From the NCBI GenBank assembly GCA_029465975.1, contig CM055756.1, positions 3,264,601-3,328,600 on the forward strand: a stretch of DNA of 64,000 nucleotides, read 5' to 3'. Positions within the stretch are counted from its first letter, which is position 1; every line of letters starts with the position of its first letter. A program made the position numbers and the translations under genes. The notes beneath the pieces were generated by a model. It searched no databases. It had not been told where the DNA came from and saw nothing but the letters and a program-made list of their open reading frames with translations. The stretch is from Dallia pectoralis (Eukaryota; Chordata; Actinopteri; Esociformes; Umbridae). Of the stretch, positions 24,111-36,069 are shown one piece after another.

Positions 24111-24605
24111 GGCTGTCTCCCACACACGCAGTCAGCTGAAGATGTTACAAGAATGACAAGACGCATTTTCAGACCCAACCTAATTCAAACTTCTTCTCAA
24201 CACACCTTGTCTTGTAGGACACTATGCCAAGATTGGTGTCCAGCTGGAACAACAAGTTGTGCTACTCTCATCCATTTACGAAGCCAGTTGGCTCAACCTC
24301 ATTCCTTTACACTATTACCTAGAACAAGGTCATTTGTCACATGATTATTGTTTCTCAGGTACAATAGATCACTCCATTGGTGGCTGGAACGTGTATTCTT
24401 TGTATGATAAAACATTGAATTTGATATAAAAACAATCACACTTTGTAGTTATTATTTTAAAAAACAGGTATCCTTGCTCTGCTTCATATTTCACCTCATG
24501 CCACAAGTGTTTTTACCATGTTAAAGATGACATGGGCAAAGGATCATAGTATTCTACATTTATCACCCATGTGGCCATAATTGAACCGAGTGCACTGTAG
24601 GTGTC

Positions 24606-25513
24606 AAAGTATGTAGGTATGGTCCAAATCTAAGTGTATAGGTATGGTCCAATTAACAGTATGTAGGTATGGTCCAATTAACAGTATGTAGGTATGGTCC
24701 AATTAACAGTATGTAGGTATGGTCCAATTAAAAGTATGTAGGTATGGTCCAATTAAAAGTATGTAGGTATGGTCCAGTTCAAAGTATGTAGGTAAGGTCC
24801 AATTAAAAGTATGTTTGTATGGACCAGTTTAAAGTATGTATGTATGGTCCAAATCTAAGTATGTAGGTATGGTCCAGCTCAAAGTATGTAGGTATGGTCC
24901 AAATCTAAGTATGTAGGTATGGTCCAATTAAAAAAATATATATATGGTCCAGTTTAAAGTATGTAGGTATGGTCCAGTTTAAAGTATGTAGGTATGGTCC
25001 AATTAAAAGTATGTAGGTATGGTCCAGTTCAAAGCATGTAGGTATGGTCCAATTAAAAGTATGTAGGTATGGTCCAGTTCAAAGTATGTAGGTATGGTCC
25101 AATTAAAAGTATGTAGGTATGGTCCAATTAAAAGTAATTAAAAGTAGGTATGGTCCAGTTCATTAAAATCTAAGTATGTAGGTAATGGTCCAATTAAAAG
25201 TTCCAATTAAAAGTATGTAGGTATAGTCCAATTAAAAGTATGTAGGTATGGTCCAAAGGTATGGTCCAATTAAAAGTATGTAGGTATGGTCCAATTAAAA
25301 GTATGTAGGTATGGTCCAATTAAAAGTATGTATGTATGGTCCAAATCTAAGTATGTATGTATGGTCCAATTAAAAGTATGTAGGTATAGTCCAATTAAAA
25401 GTATGTAGGTATGGTCCAATTAAAAGTATGTAGGTATGGTCCAATTAAAAGTATGTAGGTATGGTCCAATTAAAAGTATGTAGGTATGGTCCAATTAAAA
25501 GTATGTAGGTATG
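24606..25513. repeat. 25-bp minisatellite AGTATGTAGGTATGGTCC
   Basis: About 36 units of AGTATGTAGGTATGGTCC plus AATTAAA or AGTTCAA. It begins about 480 bp upstream of the small TMEM238-family start codon. A short deranged segment at 25125-25260 contains truncated units. Confidence 0.92.
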
Positions 25514-28041
25514 CCTCCTCTGGTCCAATTCTTTTATTGTGCATTCTTAAAAACAAAACTGTAAGGCACTTCTAAACAGCAACAATAATTGCCTTATCTT
25601 CATTTGATTGATATACAAATATTAATATACAGTAAATCTATACAGACTATGGAGTTATTGTACAGTTTGTTTCTGGCAAAACTTTGCAGTGCTGTTTCTG
25701 TCAATCACGTAACACTGCAGCTTTGATCTCATGCTTGGAGCCTTCCGTATTTCAGACTAAAATCCAGAGACAGCTGGATATGGAGCCTATCATCTATTTT
25801 CTGAATTAAAAATTAAGAACTCATCAAGGGTCAATGATCCAGTATTTAGTGTTTGACACGAACTATGTGGGCTTTATTAAATATTGTAGACACTATAATT
25901 GGATGTCCTATTCAGTTCCATGAGGGGTGTCTTGCCCTCTGACTACTGTGGAGTGGCATGCATAGTTCATAGAACCAGTGTACAGGTTAGCTGGAGTCTC
26001 AACTTTCATATCTTTCATTGGTGGGTAATTAAATAGAATATAGACCTGGCTTATGGCCTTGAGATTCAGCTTTGTCTCCAATAAATCTCCCTGACTCTGC
26101 CCCATTCTTATACAGATTAGCTGATGCAAAAACACTTGGTCAGGTTTGCCCAAACCGTTTCGTGTCAGAAACCGACAGAGCATGGTTACAATACATTTTT
26201 CCCTAGCACAATGAATTGTTTGAACATGGTCATGACTGTTTGATTTCAGCAGGAGGTGAGACATGTTTCTTGGGGATTTGTTTTATATAGCCAGGTGTGA
26301 TAGTAGAAGTTTAAAATATATCAAATGCAATACAAGCTGTATTACCATTTAGATTGAAAGGTCCTCTTCTAAAATAGTATTATAAAATGTTCCAAAATTC
26401 CTCGATTCACCCAAAATTGGAAACAGGAGGAAAGATATTGCTGAGAATCATATATCAGCTTGCTTTAAAAAAATTGACCTTAGTTTGACTTAGTTGATGC
26501 ATTTTCCCTAAAGATTCTATGACACTCATTGCGTAATTCATTTCAGATCTGTGGGAAATTCCCAGCATGCTCGACTGTAAAGCATTTCTTTGTTCATATA
26601 AGTAGCCCAACCAGTTTGGTAGTGCTACTGCGTACATTACGTTAATCAGATTTTTTACTTTAACACTTACGGTTGGATATTTTACTTCCTGTGGGGATTT
26701 CTCTGCCGACCAAAGTCGCTCCAAGCTCAAGGGTTTGAGATGGGCAGAGAACACATGTCTGCAGCTCAAACACACAACGTTTACAAGAAGCTTAAACCCA
26801 ATTATACGTCATTAGGACTCATTGGATTTACATTAAGCTGTATATATAAAAAATCTAGTAACACAACAGGTTATGTGACTGAAAATATTTGTTGCAGCCA
26901 TATATATTTCAGGGCTTTTCACTGTCGACTATATTTAGCTGACAGTACGGGGTGCATTCCATACAGATTATTTACTTAAAAACACTTGAAAGTAACCTGT
27001 TTGACCGGTCAGACGGTGTTGGGGATTGGTTTAGCTCCGTGCAATAGGCCACGATTAATATCAGCATAGGAGCAGACAACGCCCAGAGTACAATTATTTG
27101 TCAGTACACTGACTCATTGTGTTCCACACACATACACTTAATGCTGGATAGGCTTGTGAAATCTAAATAATATGTATACAAAACATACAACAAATCTGTA
27201 AGAAATAACTCAGTAGTTAGGTAAAAAGTGTAGCCTGAATAATGTTGACGTGAAGTGTTAACATTGCCAAGCTCTGTGCCCCAGGTCAAACTATGTTTTG
27301 TTGCAGGTTTGTGTTTTAAGTGTTTTAATAATACCATTATAGACTCAAAGGAAAACCTGTTGGACAAACATTTTATTTTCTTGTTGTTTCACCAGTTTTG
27401 AGTGCAGACAAAAGGCTGTGCTTAATTACCTATTGGTTGGCTTTAAGGACTTCATTCTTTGCTATCGCACATTGCAGAACATTTTCAGTTAATTTTCCGT
27501 CACTTATAGACAAATATTTACATAACATCATACACACTTACAATGGAAATGCAGAAGTACAATTCAAACAACACACTTTTTTTAAACACACATGTATGTG
27601 TTTTCTTAGGGATGACATTTGACCTATGTTCTTAAAAATACATGAAACAATTAAATAATGTAAGCTATTAATGCAGAGCAATATCTGCAACATATTCTTA
27701 TAATGAAAGTCATGTAAACAGTCTGAAAGCAGTCCTGATTAATGCTGAATTGTCTGCAGTGCCATTCCTTGACCTTTACAACGTGGACAGAAGTCTTGGA
27801 TTCAGAGTTCCTACAGAGAACTTAGAAATACAGACGAGAAGAGCATTCAATCAGATTACAAACGTGCATTCTTAAAAAATATATTGAATTATATTCAACA
27901 AAAAACTATATTTTGCGATTACTAAGATGTCTTCGTACATTCGAGAGGCATTTTCGACCTAATGCATTTTCAGAAAGTATACTAAATGTTTTAGAAGCTC
28001 ATAGACCTTGTCCCAAAACTTACTATGTGAGCAGTCCATCC
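25514..28041. other. Intergenic between the two TMEM238-family genes
   Basis: AT-rich and without a recognisable gene. AATAAA on the minus strand at 27372-27377 could end the transcript of the gene at 28042-28548. Confidence 0.45.
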
Positions 28042-28548
28042 CTAATGACCACCTGTGGATCCATGATCAGCACCTGTTGTGTCCTTTTCCTTCTTTAATG
28101 AGTCCAGGCTGTAGTCATATCCCTCATTATGATAACCCACAGACTTGCCCCATGTAATGCGGGACGCGGTGTGCCCAGGCGCATGTGTGCGGACTTTATC
28201 CCCGTCCTCTCCCGCATACTTTATGCTCGCATCTCCAGGCGGTAGTTTTCGGGAGAGCCTCTCCGAGAACTTCCTGGCCAACTGCACAAAGGTGTCTTTC
28301 TTCTTCAGTAAGCTTTTCCCAAAGCTCTCCTCTAACACGTGTATATTCCCCACGTACCACATGATCCACCAAGCCAGGCTGACGAATATGATTATTGAAC
28401 CGCTGTAAATCAAGAAATCGCCATAAAATCTGCCGTCGATTCGCAAATTGGCAAATATGCCAATGAGCAAGATAACGAGACCGACCACATCAAAAGCGAT
28501 GGCGAGGAAAAATAACGGTACACAACCACCTATGGCACTCAGGTCCAT
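28042..28548 (-). CDS. TMEM238-family membrane protein with long cytoplasmic tail
   Basis: A 168-residue single-exon ORF. Two transmembrane helices (about residues 9-32 and 44-67) carry the TMEM238 signature: AFDVVGLVILLIGIFANL, GDFLIYSGS and a WWIMWYVGNI end to helix 2. A roughly 100-residue hydrophilic tail follows, starting with a lysine/arginine-rich helix (KSLLKKKDTFVQLARK, SERLSRK). The frame stays open for 25 codons upstream, but the ATG at 28548 has A at -3 and G at +4 and begins the conserved region; the adjacent ATG at 28551 is an alternative. The paralogue at 23886-24110 lies about 3.9 kb downstream on the same strand, so the two may be an old tandem pair. No function is known for the family. 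Confidence 0.8.
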   Translation of the reverse strand: MDLSAIGGCVPLFFLAIAFDVVGLVILLIGIFANLRIDGRFYGDFLIYSGSIIIFVSLAWWIMWYVGNIHVLEESFGKSLLKKKDTFVQLARKFSERLSRKLPPGDASIKYAGEDGDKVRTHAPGHTASRITWGKSVGYHNEGYDYSLDSLKKEKDTTGADHGSTGGH

Positions 28549-29295
28549 CATAACGCAGAGACACCTGACAATAAGGTGCGTCTGTTCTGTTCCTGTTTCC
28601 AAACCTCGGTCAGTAGGACACACCTTTACATATGATTCCTTCTTCCAGTAAATGACAAAAAGTGGCTACACAGTCTGAACAAAACGTTTGTATCCATTGT
28701 AGATTGGACAAAATGTCAATAAATATATAAAGAATGCCTTTTCAATACTGTTTGTGTACTATATTGACACTGATTCTGTTAGATTCTTGTTAAGCACTGA
28801 CACTCCAAATGTTTTTTTAAGCTGGCAGTGCCCAGTTGTGTAGCTACCACTTTCTCATTACTAATCCAATTGTGGACATTAGCACTGTGTCTTAAATTAA
28901 TAATTACATTTACAAATACATTTGTAGAGCAATTACATTCGTAGAGCACTTTCAATATTTTGAACAATATAAAAATGTAATAATCTCAAAAATGTAATTA
29001 AATTATAAAAACAATTAAGGAACAAGAAAACACTGTAATCAACAAGAAGCCTTCCGGTATAAAATTAATTTTAAAGGAGCACAGTTCAGACAGAGGGGAC
29101 CGTCTCAATCCAGCAGTGTGTTTGATGGCGCACCCACCACAACAGCAATTACTGCCAGCTTTCTCCATGTAACTGTACCCCCGGTTGATGCCAGGTTCCA
29201 GTTACATACATGCATCTTCTTGTCCACGATGTGGTCATGTAGTAGCAGGGATTTATTAGTAAGAGACTGGACATTAAACAGTCCCATGGTGATAG

Positions 29296-30010
29296 ACAAA
29301 GGAGCTGTAGAAGGAACAGGATCTGTAGATGGAATAGAGCTGTAGTTGGAATAGGAGCTGTAGATGGAATAGGAGCTGTTGATGGAAAACGAGCTGTAGA
29401 TGGAATAGGAGCTGTAGATGGAATAGGAGCTGTATATTGAATAGGAGCTCTAGATGGAATAGAACTGTAGATGGAATAGGAGCTGTAGATGGAATATGTG
29501 CTGTACATGGAATAGGAGCTGTATGGAATATGAGCTGTAGATGGAATATGAGATGTATATTGAATAGGAGCTGTTGATGGAATTGGAGCTGTACATTGAA
29601 TAGGAGCTGTAGATGGAATAGGAGCTCTAGATGGAATAGAACTGTAGATGGAATAGGAGCTGTAGATGGAATATGTGCTGTACATGGAATAGGAGCTGTA
29701 TGGAATATGAGCTGTAGATGGAATATGAGATGTAGGTGGAATATGAGCCGTATGAAATATGAGCTTTATGTGGAATATGAGTTGTAGATGGAATATGAGA
29801 TGTAGGTGGAATATGAGCTGTATGAAATATGAGATGTAGGTGGAATATGAGCTGTATGAAATATGAGCTTTATGTGGAATATGAGTTGTAGATGGAATAT
29901 GAGATGTAGGTGGAATATGAGCTGTATGAAATATGAGATGTAGGTGGAATATGAGCTGTATGAAATATGAGCTTTAAGTGGAATATGAGTTGTAGATGGA
30001 ATATGAGTTA
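29296..30010. repeat. 18-bp minisatellite GGAATAGGAGCTGTAGAT
   Basis: The left half is built of GGAATAGGAGCTGTAGAT variants; the right half (about 29720 on) of GGAATATGAGCTGTATGA and GGAATATGAGATGTAGGT in longer period blocks of about 80-130 bp. Open minus-strand frames (SIYSSYSIYSS) are artefacts of the multiple-of-three period. Confidence 0.9.
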
Positions 30011-31601
30011 CATCAACTCCTTGTAGTAGTCTCAATGTACTGGCAGCCACTCTCTGTGTAAATTGCCTTGTGTGCAAAGGTGTTGCAGTTTGTTTTAAGT
30101 ACAGGAGGAGCCTCCATTCAGCTTGGCCTCTGTTGTTCATCATTCAACTCTAATAGGCATGTAGTACTACACTCATTACGTGTGCCAACAATAGACTTCA
30201 GGTTGGTTAATTGTCTCCTACCCCCTTGACATTTTTTCTTCTGCATTTATTCTGTAGGAACCTAATTTAAATAAGGCTGTTCTCGATTTCCATATATTGT
30301 TTTGATCCTTTTAAAACTTCTTATAATTTATGGAGCTTTGTACCAGTATTTTATCAGAATATTTTCGACAATGAGGTGAAGAACCAGGAGATGAAGCTTT
30401 AGCTCTTCCTAAAAAAATCAAAACTCTTTTTTTTCCAAGAAAGATTGAATAGCTAGTTGATTGGAGAAATAGTCGAAATGTTACCTAATTGTTAACATTA
30501 TTGTTAAAATCACAATATATATTTATAAAAGATTTGATCAGCTTCTAAACAACAAATGGTGCAATGGTGCTATCATTTCTAAATGGTTTATTCTATCTGT
30601 TTGAAAATACGCTGAACTTAAAGCTGTCAGTCTGCACTTTCATTGTCATTGTATCCTTTTAAACTCAAAGTGCTATAGTACACAACCAAATACAAACTAA
30701 CAAACAAAATGTGTCACTGTCCAATGAATTATGGTGTTTAATGTATTCAACGTAAATAGTGTATATAGTACATATGTTGTGATGTGTGCACAAATGTGAA
30801 TCTTTTCGTAGGATAATGTATATATGGTATACTGCACCCGGTATTTTTATTTTTCTATTTAAAACTATGCTCAAAATGCTGAAATGAGAGATTCAGTGGG
30901 CTTAAATGCAGGATCTGTGTCATATCTGATAACCTATGGAAGCCTCCTGAGAAAGGAATATCATTGTTTGTTTTGCACCATAAATCACTGGGGAGAATCA
31001 TATACTAATGTATGCACATCTTCTTATCGCTACGTTGTAACTCTTGACCATTAACAGAGGGATAGAAATGATCTTTACTCTGTTAACATGCTTGATTTAG
31101 TAGTAGGCAACATTCTAACAGTATTTTATTTTTCAATATCTCCCATTCTCAAAATGTTTAGGGCCCAAACTCTGCGAATAAATATTACATTTGGTAATTT
31201 TTGTAAAAGTCAACATTATACTTTATATTGCCTTGGACTACTAACATGTTGTTTTTGATGCAAATGTGCAGACCAACACAGGTCTGTTGATGTCACATAA
31301 TTTGCACAGTCAAATTAGTATTAGCATGTATGTGGAATGAAGATAATAAACTGTGCAGATAAAACAAGCTACCTAGCACACAACAGCAACGTGATTATAA
31401 ATGTGTTATGTGTATTCAATATGTCATGTTCAAACTAACCATGTTATTTAAACGAATACGTTTAAGTGTTTTTCTAATCAGTCTAAAATTTTCAGCAATG
31501 GAAAAGAATATTCAAATGCTATGAAAAGTGTGATGTACTTCCCCTGCCCTTGAAACCAACACCTTTCCATTCATTGGGTCACGCTGCCCTTGAATGCAAT
31601 G
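30011..31601. other. AT-rich intergenic, nothing recognised
   Basis: No repeat, gene or RNA seen between the 18-bp minisatellite and the LTR composite. Confidence 0.5.
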
Positions 31602-32054
31602 TGTCAGGATTGGGCTTTCGAGCAGGTTGAGGACACAAACGCAGAGTGCTTGCAATAACAGGGTTTATTCTCTCCCAAAACAGGAACGGGTAGCTTCATA
31701 CAACGACAATCCTTAACACTTAACAAAAACACAGAAGAACAACATGATTAACAAAACCTCCCCTTAGTGCGACAGACATACTAAACACAGAACACCAGAA
31801 TAATCACGCAATACATAACAGGACCAGCAAACGCAAAAAGAGAAACATACAACAATGAAACACTGACCTTAACAATGACCGACACTGAAAGACAGGAAAC
31901 GACAGAACTAAGTACAGGGACTAACGAACAAACACAACACAGGTGCGGACAAAAACACAGGTGAACGAACAAGTCCCTAATTTTCCCTCTCTCCGGATGC
32001 GGGGGAGGTGTCATCACCACCATGGAGTGCGAGGACAGGGCTCTGTCCCTTACA
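31602..32054 (-). repeat. LTR 1 (453 bp, 3' LTR of internal region A)
   Basis: Plus-strand ends are TGTCAGG...CCCTTACA. AATAAA on the minus strand is at 31664-31669. It differs from the other two copies mainly by about 16 extra bases around 31845-31867, so it is the most diverged of the three. Confidence 0.85.
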
Positions 32055-32289
32055 GAATCCCCCACCAAGGGGCGCGGCTCCTGAAGCGCCCAAAACCCAA
32101 GAGCAGATATAATCCAAGAGTTGGACATGGGCAGGACGGAGAGACGGGTCTCGGGCAGGACAGAGGCTGACAGACCAGGAGGCCGCCCGGTCTGGTGGAT
32201 GCCAGTCAGGAGACCGGACAGGCGGAGACGGGTCAGGTGGTCGACCGGGTGGGAGCAGGTCTGGAGGCCGGACAGGTAGAGACGGGTCA

Positions 32290-34840
32290 TGGGTTCTACC
32301 CGGCGGGAGCGGGTCAGGTGGTCTGCCCGGCGGGAGCGGGTCAGGAGGTCTACCCGGCGGAAGCGGATCTGGAGATCGACCCGGCGGATGCAGGTCAGGA
32401 GACAGGTCAGGAGATCGACCTGGCGGATGAGGGATCTGGAGGTCTACCTGGCGGAAGCAGATCTGGAGGTCTACCCGGCGGGAGCGTGTCTGGAGGTCTA
32501 CCCGGCGGGAGCGTGTCAGGAGGTCTACCCGGCGGGAGCGTGTCAGGAGGTCTACTCGGCGGGAGCAGATCTGGAGGTCGGACAGGAGGGTGCAGGTCTA
32601 GAGGTCGACCAGGCAGAGACGGGTCAGGAGGCAGTGCCGGGGAGACGGGTCAGGAGGCAGGGCCGGGGGAGACGGGTCAGGAGGCAGGGCCGGGGAGACG
32701 GGTCAGGAGGCAGGGCCGGGGGACGGGTCAGGAGGCCGGGCCGGGGAGGACACGGTTCAGGAGGCCGTGCCGGAGGACACGGTTCAGGAGGCCGTGCCGG
32801 AGGACACGGTTCAGGAGGCCGTGCCGGAGGACACGGTTCAGGAGGCCGTGCCGGAGGACACGGTTCAGGAGGCCGTGCCGGAGGACACGGTTCAGGAGGC
32901 CGTGCCGGAGGACACGGTTCAGGAGGCCGTGCCGGAGGACACGGTTCAGGAGGCCGTGCCGGAGGACACGGTTCAGGAGGCCGTGCCGGAGGACACGGTT
33001 CAGGAGGCCGTGCCGGAGGACACGGCAGGTGGCCGGGCCGGAGGCCCGACAACAGTCCTTGGCCCGAGGTCCTTGGCCCGACAACAGTCCTTGGCCCGAC
33101 AACAGTCCTTGGCCCGGCAACAGTCCTTGGCCCGGCCAGGATGACGGCCTCGGGCATTGGACGGGGCTCGAAGACAGGACGGGGCTCGGACTGGAGTCAG
33201 GCAGGGGACAGGACTGGAGTCAGGCAGGGGGACAGGACTGGAGTCAGGCAGGGGGACAGGACTGGAGTCAGGCAGGGGGACAGGACTGGAGTCAGGCAGG
33301 GGGACAGGACTGGAGTCAGGACTGGAGTCAGGCAGGGGGACAGGACTGGAGTCAGGCAGGGGGACAGGACTGGAGTCAGGCAGGGGGACAGGACTGAGCT
33401 CTGGGTCTGGAGGCTCTGGGGGAGTGACAGGACTGGAGTCAGGCTGGGGAGCTCTGGGTCTGGAGTGAGCTCTGGGTCTGGAGTGAGCTCTGGGTCTGGA
33501 GTGAGCTCTGGGTCTGGAGTGAGCTCTGGGTCTGGAGTGAGCTCTGGGTCTGGAGTGAGCTCTGGGTCTGGAGTGAGCTCTGGGTCTGGAGTGAGCTCTG
33601 GGTCTGGAGTGAGCTCGGGGTCTGGAGTGAGCTCGGGGTCTGGAGTGAGCTCGGGGTCTGGAGTGAGCTCGGGGACTGGAGTGAGCTCGGGGACTGGAGT
33701 GAGCTCGGGGACTGGAGTGAGCTCGGGGACTGGAGTGAGCTCGGGGACTGGAGTGAGCTCGGGGACTGGAGTGAGCTCGGGGACTGGAGTGAGCTCGGGG
33801 ACTGGGACAGCTCGGGACTGGGTGAGCTCGGGGACTGGAGTGAGCTCGGGACTGGGTGAGCACGGGGACTGGAGTGAGCTCGGGACTGGGTGAGCTCGGG
33901 ACTGGGACAGACACGGGGACTGGGACAGACACGGGACTGGGACAGACACGGGGACTGGGACAGACACGGGGACTGGGACAGACACGGGGACTGGGACAGA
34001 CACGGGGACTGGGACAGACACGGGGACTGGGACAGACACGGGGACTGGGACAGACACGGGGACTGGGCCAGACACGGGGACTGGGCCAGACACGGGGACT
34101 GGGCCAGACACGGGGACTGGGCCAGACACGGGGACTGGGCCAGACACGGGGACTGGGCCAGACACGGGGACAGGCTCAGAGACGGGGACAGGCTCAGAGA
34201 CGGGGACAGGCTCAGAGACGGGGACAGGCTCAGAGACCGGGACAGGCTCAGAGACGGGGACAGGCTCAGAGACGGGGACAGGCTCAGAGACGGGGACAGG
34301 GTCAGCCTGGGAAACGGGGACAGGCTCAGCCTGGGAAACGGGGACAGGCTCAGCCTGGGAAACGGGGACAGGCTCAGCCTGGGAAACGGGGACAGGCTCA
34401 GACTGGGAAACGGGGACAGGCTCAGACTGGGAAACGGGGACAGGCTCAGCCTGGGAAACGGGGACAGGCTCAGCCTGGGAAACGGGGACAGGCTCAGACT
34501 GGGAAACGGGGACAGGCTCAGACTGGGAAACGGGGACAGGCTCAGACTGGGAAACGGGGACAGGCTCAGGCTGGGAACCTGGGACAGGCAAAGACACGGG
34601 GACTGGCTCTGGCAAGGACACGGGGACTGGCTCTGGCAAGGACACGGGGACTGGCTCAGGCAAGGACACGGGGACTGGCTCAGGCAAGGACACGGGGACT
34701 GGCTCAGGCAAGGACACGGGGACTGGCTCAGGCAAGGACACGGGGACTGGCTCAGGCAAGGACACGGGGACTGGCTCAGGCAAGGACACGGGGACTGGCT
34801 CAGGCAAGGACACGGGGACAGACTCGGGCAAGGAAACTGG
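32290..34840. repeat. Minisatellite blocks of internal region A
   Basis: Consecutive blocks on the plus strand: 24-bp units around GGTCTACCCGGCGGGAGCG (32290-32640), 27-bp GGCCGTGCCGGAGGACAC units (32751-33035), 24-25-bp GGACAGGACTGGAGTCAG units (33190-33395), 18-bp GGTCTGGAGTGAGCTCTG and GGACTGGAGTGAGCTCG units (33456-33830), 18-bp GGACTGGGACAGACACG and GGACAGGCTCAGAGACG units (33895-34310), and 24-bp GGAAACGGGGACAGGCTCAG and GGACACGGGGACTGGCTC units (34311-34830). Nearly all periods are multiples of three. Confidence 0.85.
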
Positions 34841-35269
34841 AGGGAGCTCGGTGACTGGCCGAAGGTGTGGTGCACGGCGGAGAAGTTGTGCCCTCAGGTA
34901 GTCCAGGAGCTCAGGGCAGAGATCTTCTTGTCCCTTCCTCCACACGAAGAACTCCTGATGCCACCACCTCCTTTCATCGTCCATCACCGCCACCTCCTGG
35001 ACCCAGGCCAGAAAGTCGACAAATACCCCCAGATCCTCCCGTAGAGCCCTCTCCAAGGCCGGGGAGGTAGCCGATGGTGGCGTGGGCCTGGAGGACACCG
35101 GATAGACCGGTTCATAGGGGCCCGTTTCGAGCGGGGGGGCGGCGGCCATCTCATGCTGCGGGGCGGCGGCCATCTCATGCTGCGGGGGCGGCGGCCATCT
35201 CATGCTGCGGGGCGGCGGCCATCTCATGCTGCGGGCGGGCCATCTCATGCTGCGGGCGCGGCATCTCAT
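33197..35269 (-). pseudogene. Repeat-rich proline-rich ORF of internal region A (5'-truncated)
   Basis: A 690-residue open frame carrying the same order of segments as region B: MAAAPQHE-type units, the unique segment with VDFLAWVQEVAV and FVWRKGQEDLCPELL, then LPEPVPVS, SQSEPVPV, SEPVPV, SGPVPVS, SVPVP, ELTPVP, ELTPDP and LTPVLSPC arrays. The proper start (MTDPKERT) and the acidic leader are missing because LTR 2 joins directly to the array at 35393. Region A keeps this long frame better than region B does. Strong strand-symmetric low complexity also makes long antisense frames, which I treat as shadows. Confidence 0.45.
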
Positions 35270-35393
35270 GCTGCGGGGGCGGCCATCTCATGCTGCCTCA
35301 TCTCATGCTGCGGGCGGCGGCCATCTCATGCTGCGGGCGGCGGCCATCTCATGCTGCGGGGCGGCGGCCATCTCATGCTGCGGGGCGGCGGCG

Positions 35394-35831
35394 TGTCAGG
35401 ATTGGGCTTTCGAGCAGGTTGAGGACACAAACGCAGAGTGCTTGCAATAACAGGGTTTATTCTCTCCCAAAACAGGAACGGGTAGCTTCATACAACGACA
35501 ATCCTTAACACTTAACAAAAACACAGAAGAACAACATGATTAACAAAACCTCCCCTTAGTGCGACAGACATACTAAACACAGAACACCAGAATAATCACG
35601 CAATACATAACAGGACCAGCAAACGCAAAACAAGAGAAACATACCTTAACAATGACCGACACTGAAAGACAGGAAACGACAGAACTAAGTACAGGGACTA
35701 ACGAGCAAACACAACACAGGTGCGGACAAAAACACAGGTGAACGAACAAGTCCCTAATTTTCCCTCTCTCCGGATGCGGGGGAGGTGTCATCACCACCAT
35801 GGAGTGCGAGGACAGGGCTCTGTCCCTTACA
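35394..35831 (-). repeat. LTR 2 (438 bp, shared middle LTR)
   Basis: Nearly identical to LTR 3 by eye over its length. It serves as the 3' LTR of internal region B and abuts region A without a primer-binding site or start codon. Confidence 0.87.
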
Positions 35832-35849
35832 GAATCCCCCACCAAGGGG
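35832..35849 (-). other. Candidate polypurine tract of internal region B
   Basis: On the minus strand the bases before LTR 2 read CCTTGGTGGGGGATTC. The G-rich run is in the expected position for plus-strand priming. The same sequence precedes LTR 1 at 32055-32072. Confidence 0.4.
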
Positions 35850-36069
35850 CACGGCTCCTGAAGCGCCCAAAACCCAAGAGCAGATATAATCCAAGAGTTG
35901 GACATGGGCAGGACGGAGAGACGGGTCTCGGGCAGGACAGAGGCTGACAGACCAGGAGGCCGCCCGGTCTGGTGGATGCCAGTCAGGAGACCGGACAGGC
36001 GGAGACGGGTCAGGTGGTCGACCGGGCGGGAGCAGGTCTGGAGGCCGGACAGGTAGAGACGGGTCATGG

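Noticed and set aside
32195..33893. Long plus-strand ORFs in the LTR composite (400 and 534 codons)
   Set aside because: They are antisense to the element and arise because the repeat periods are multiples of three with few stop triplets. They have no start context or promoter.
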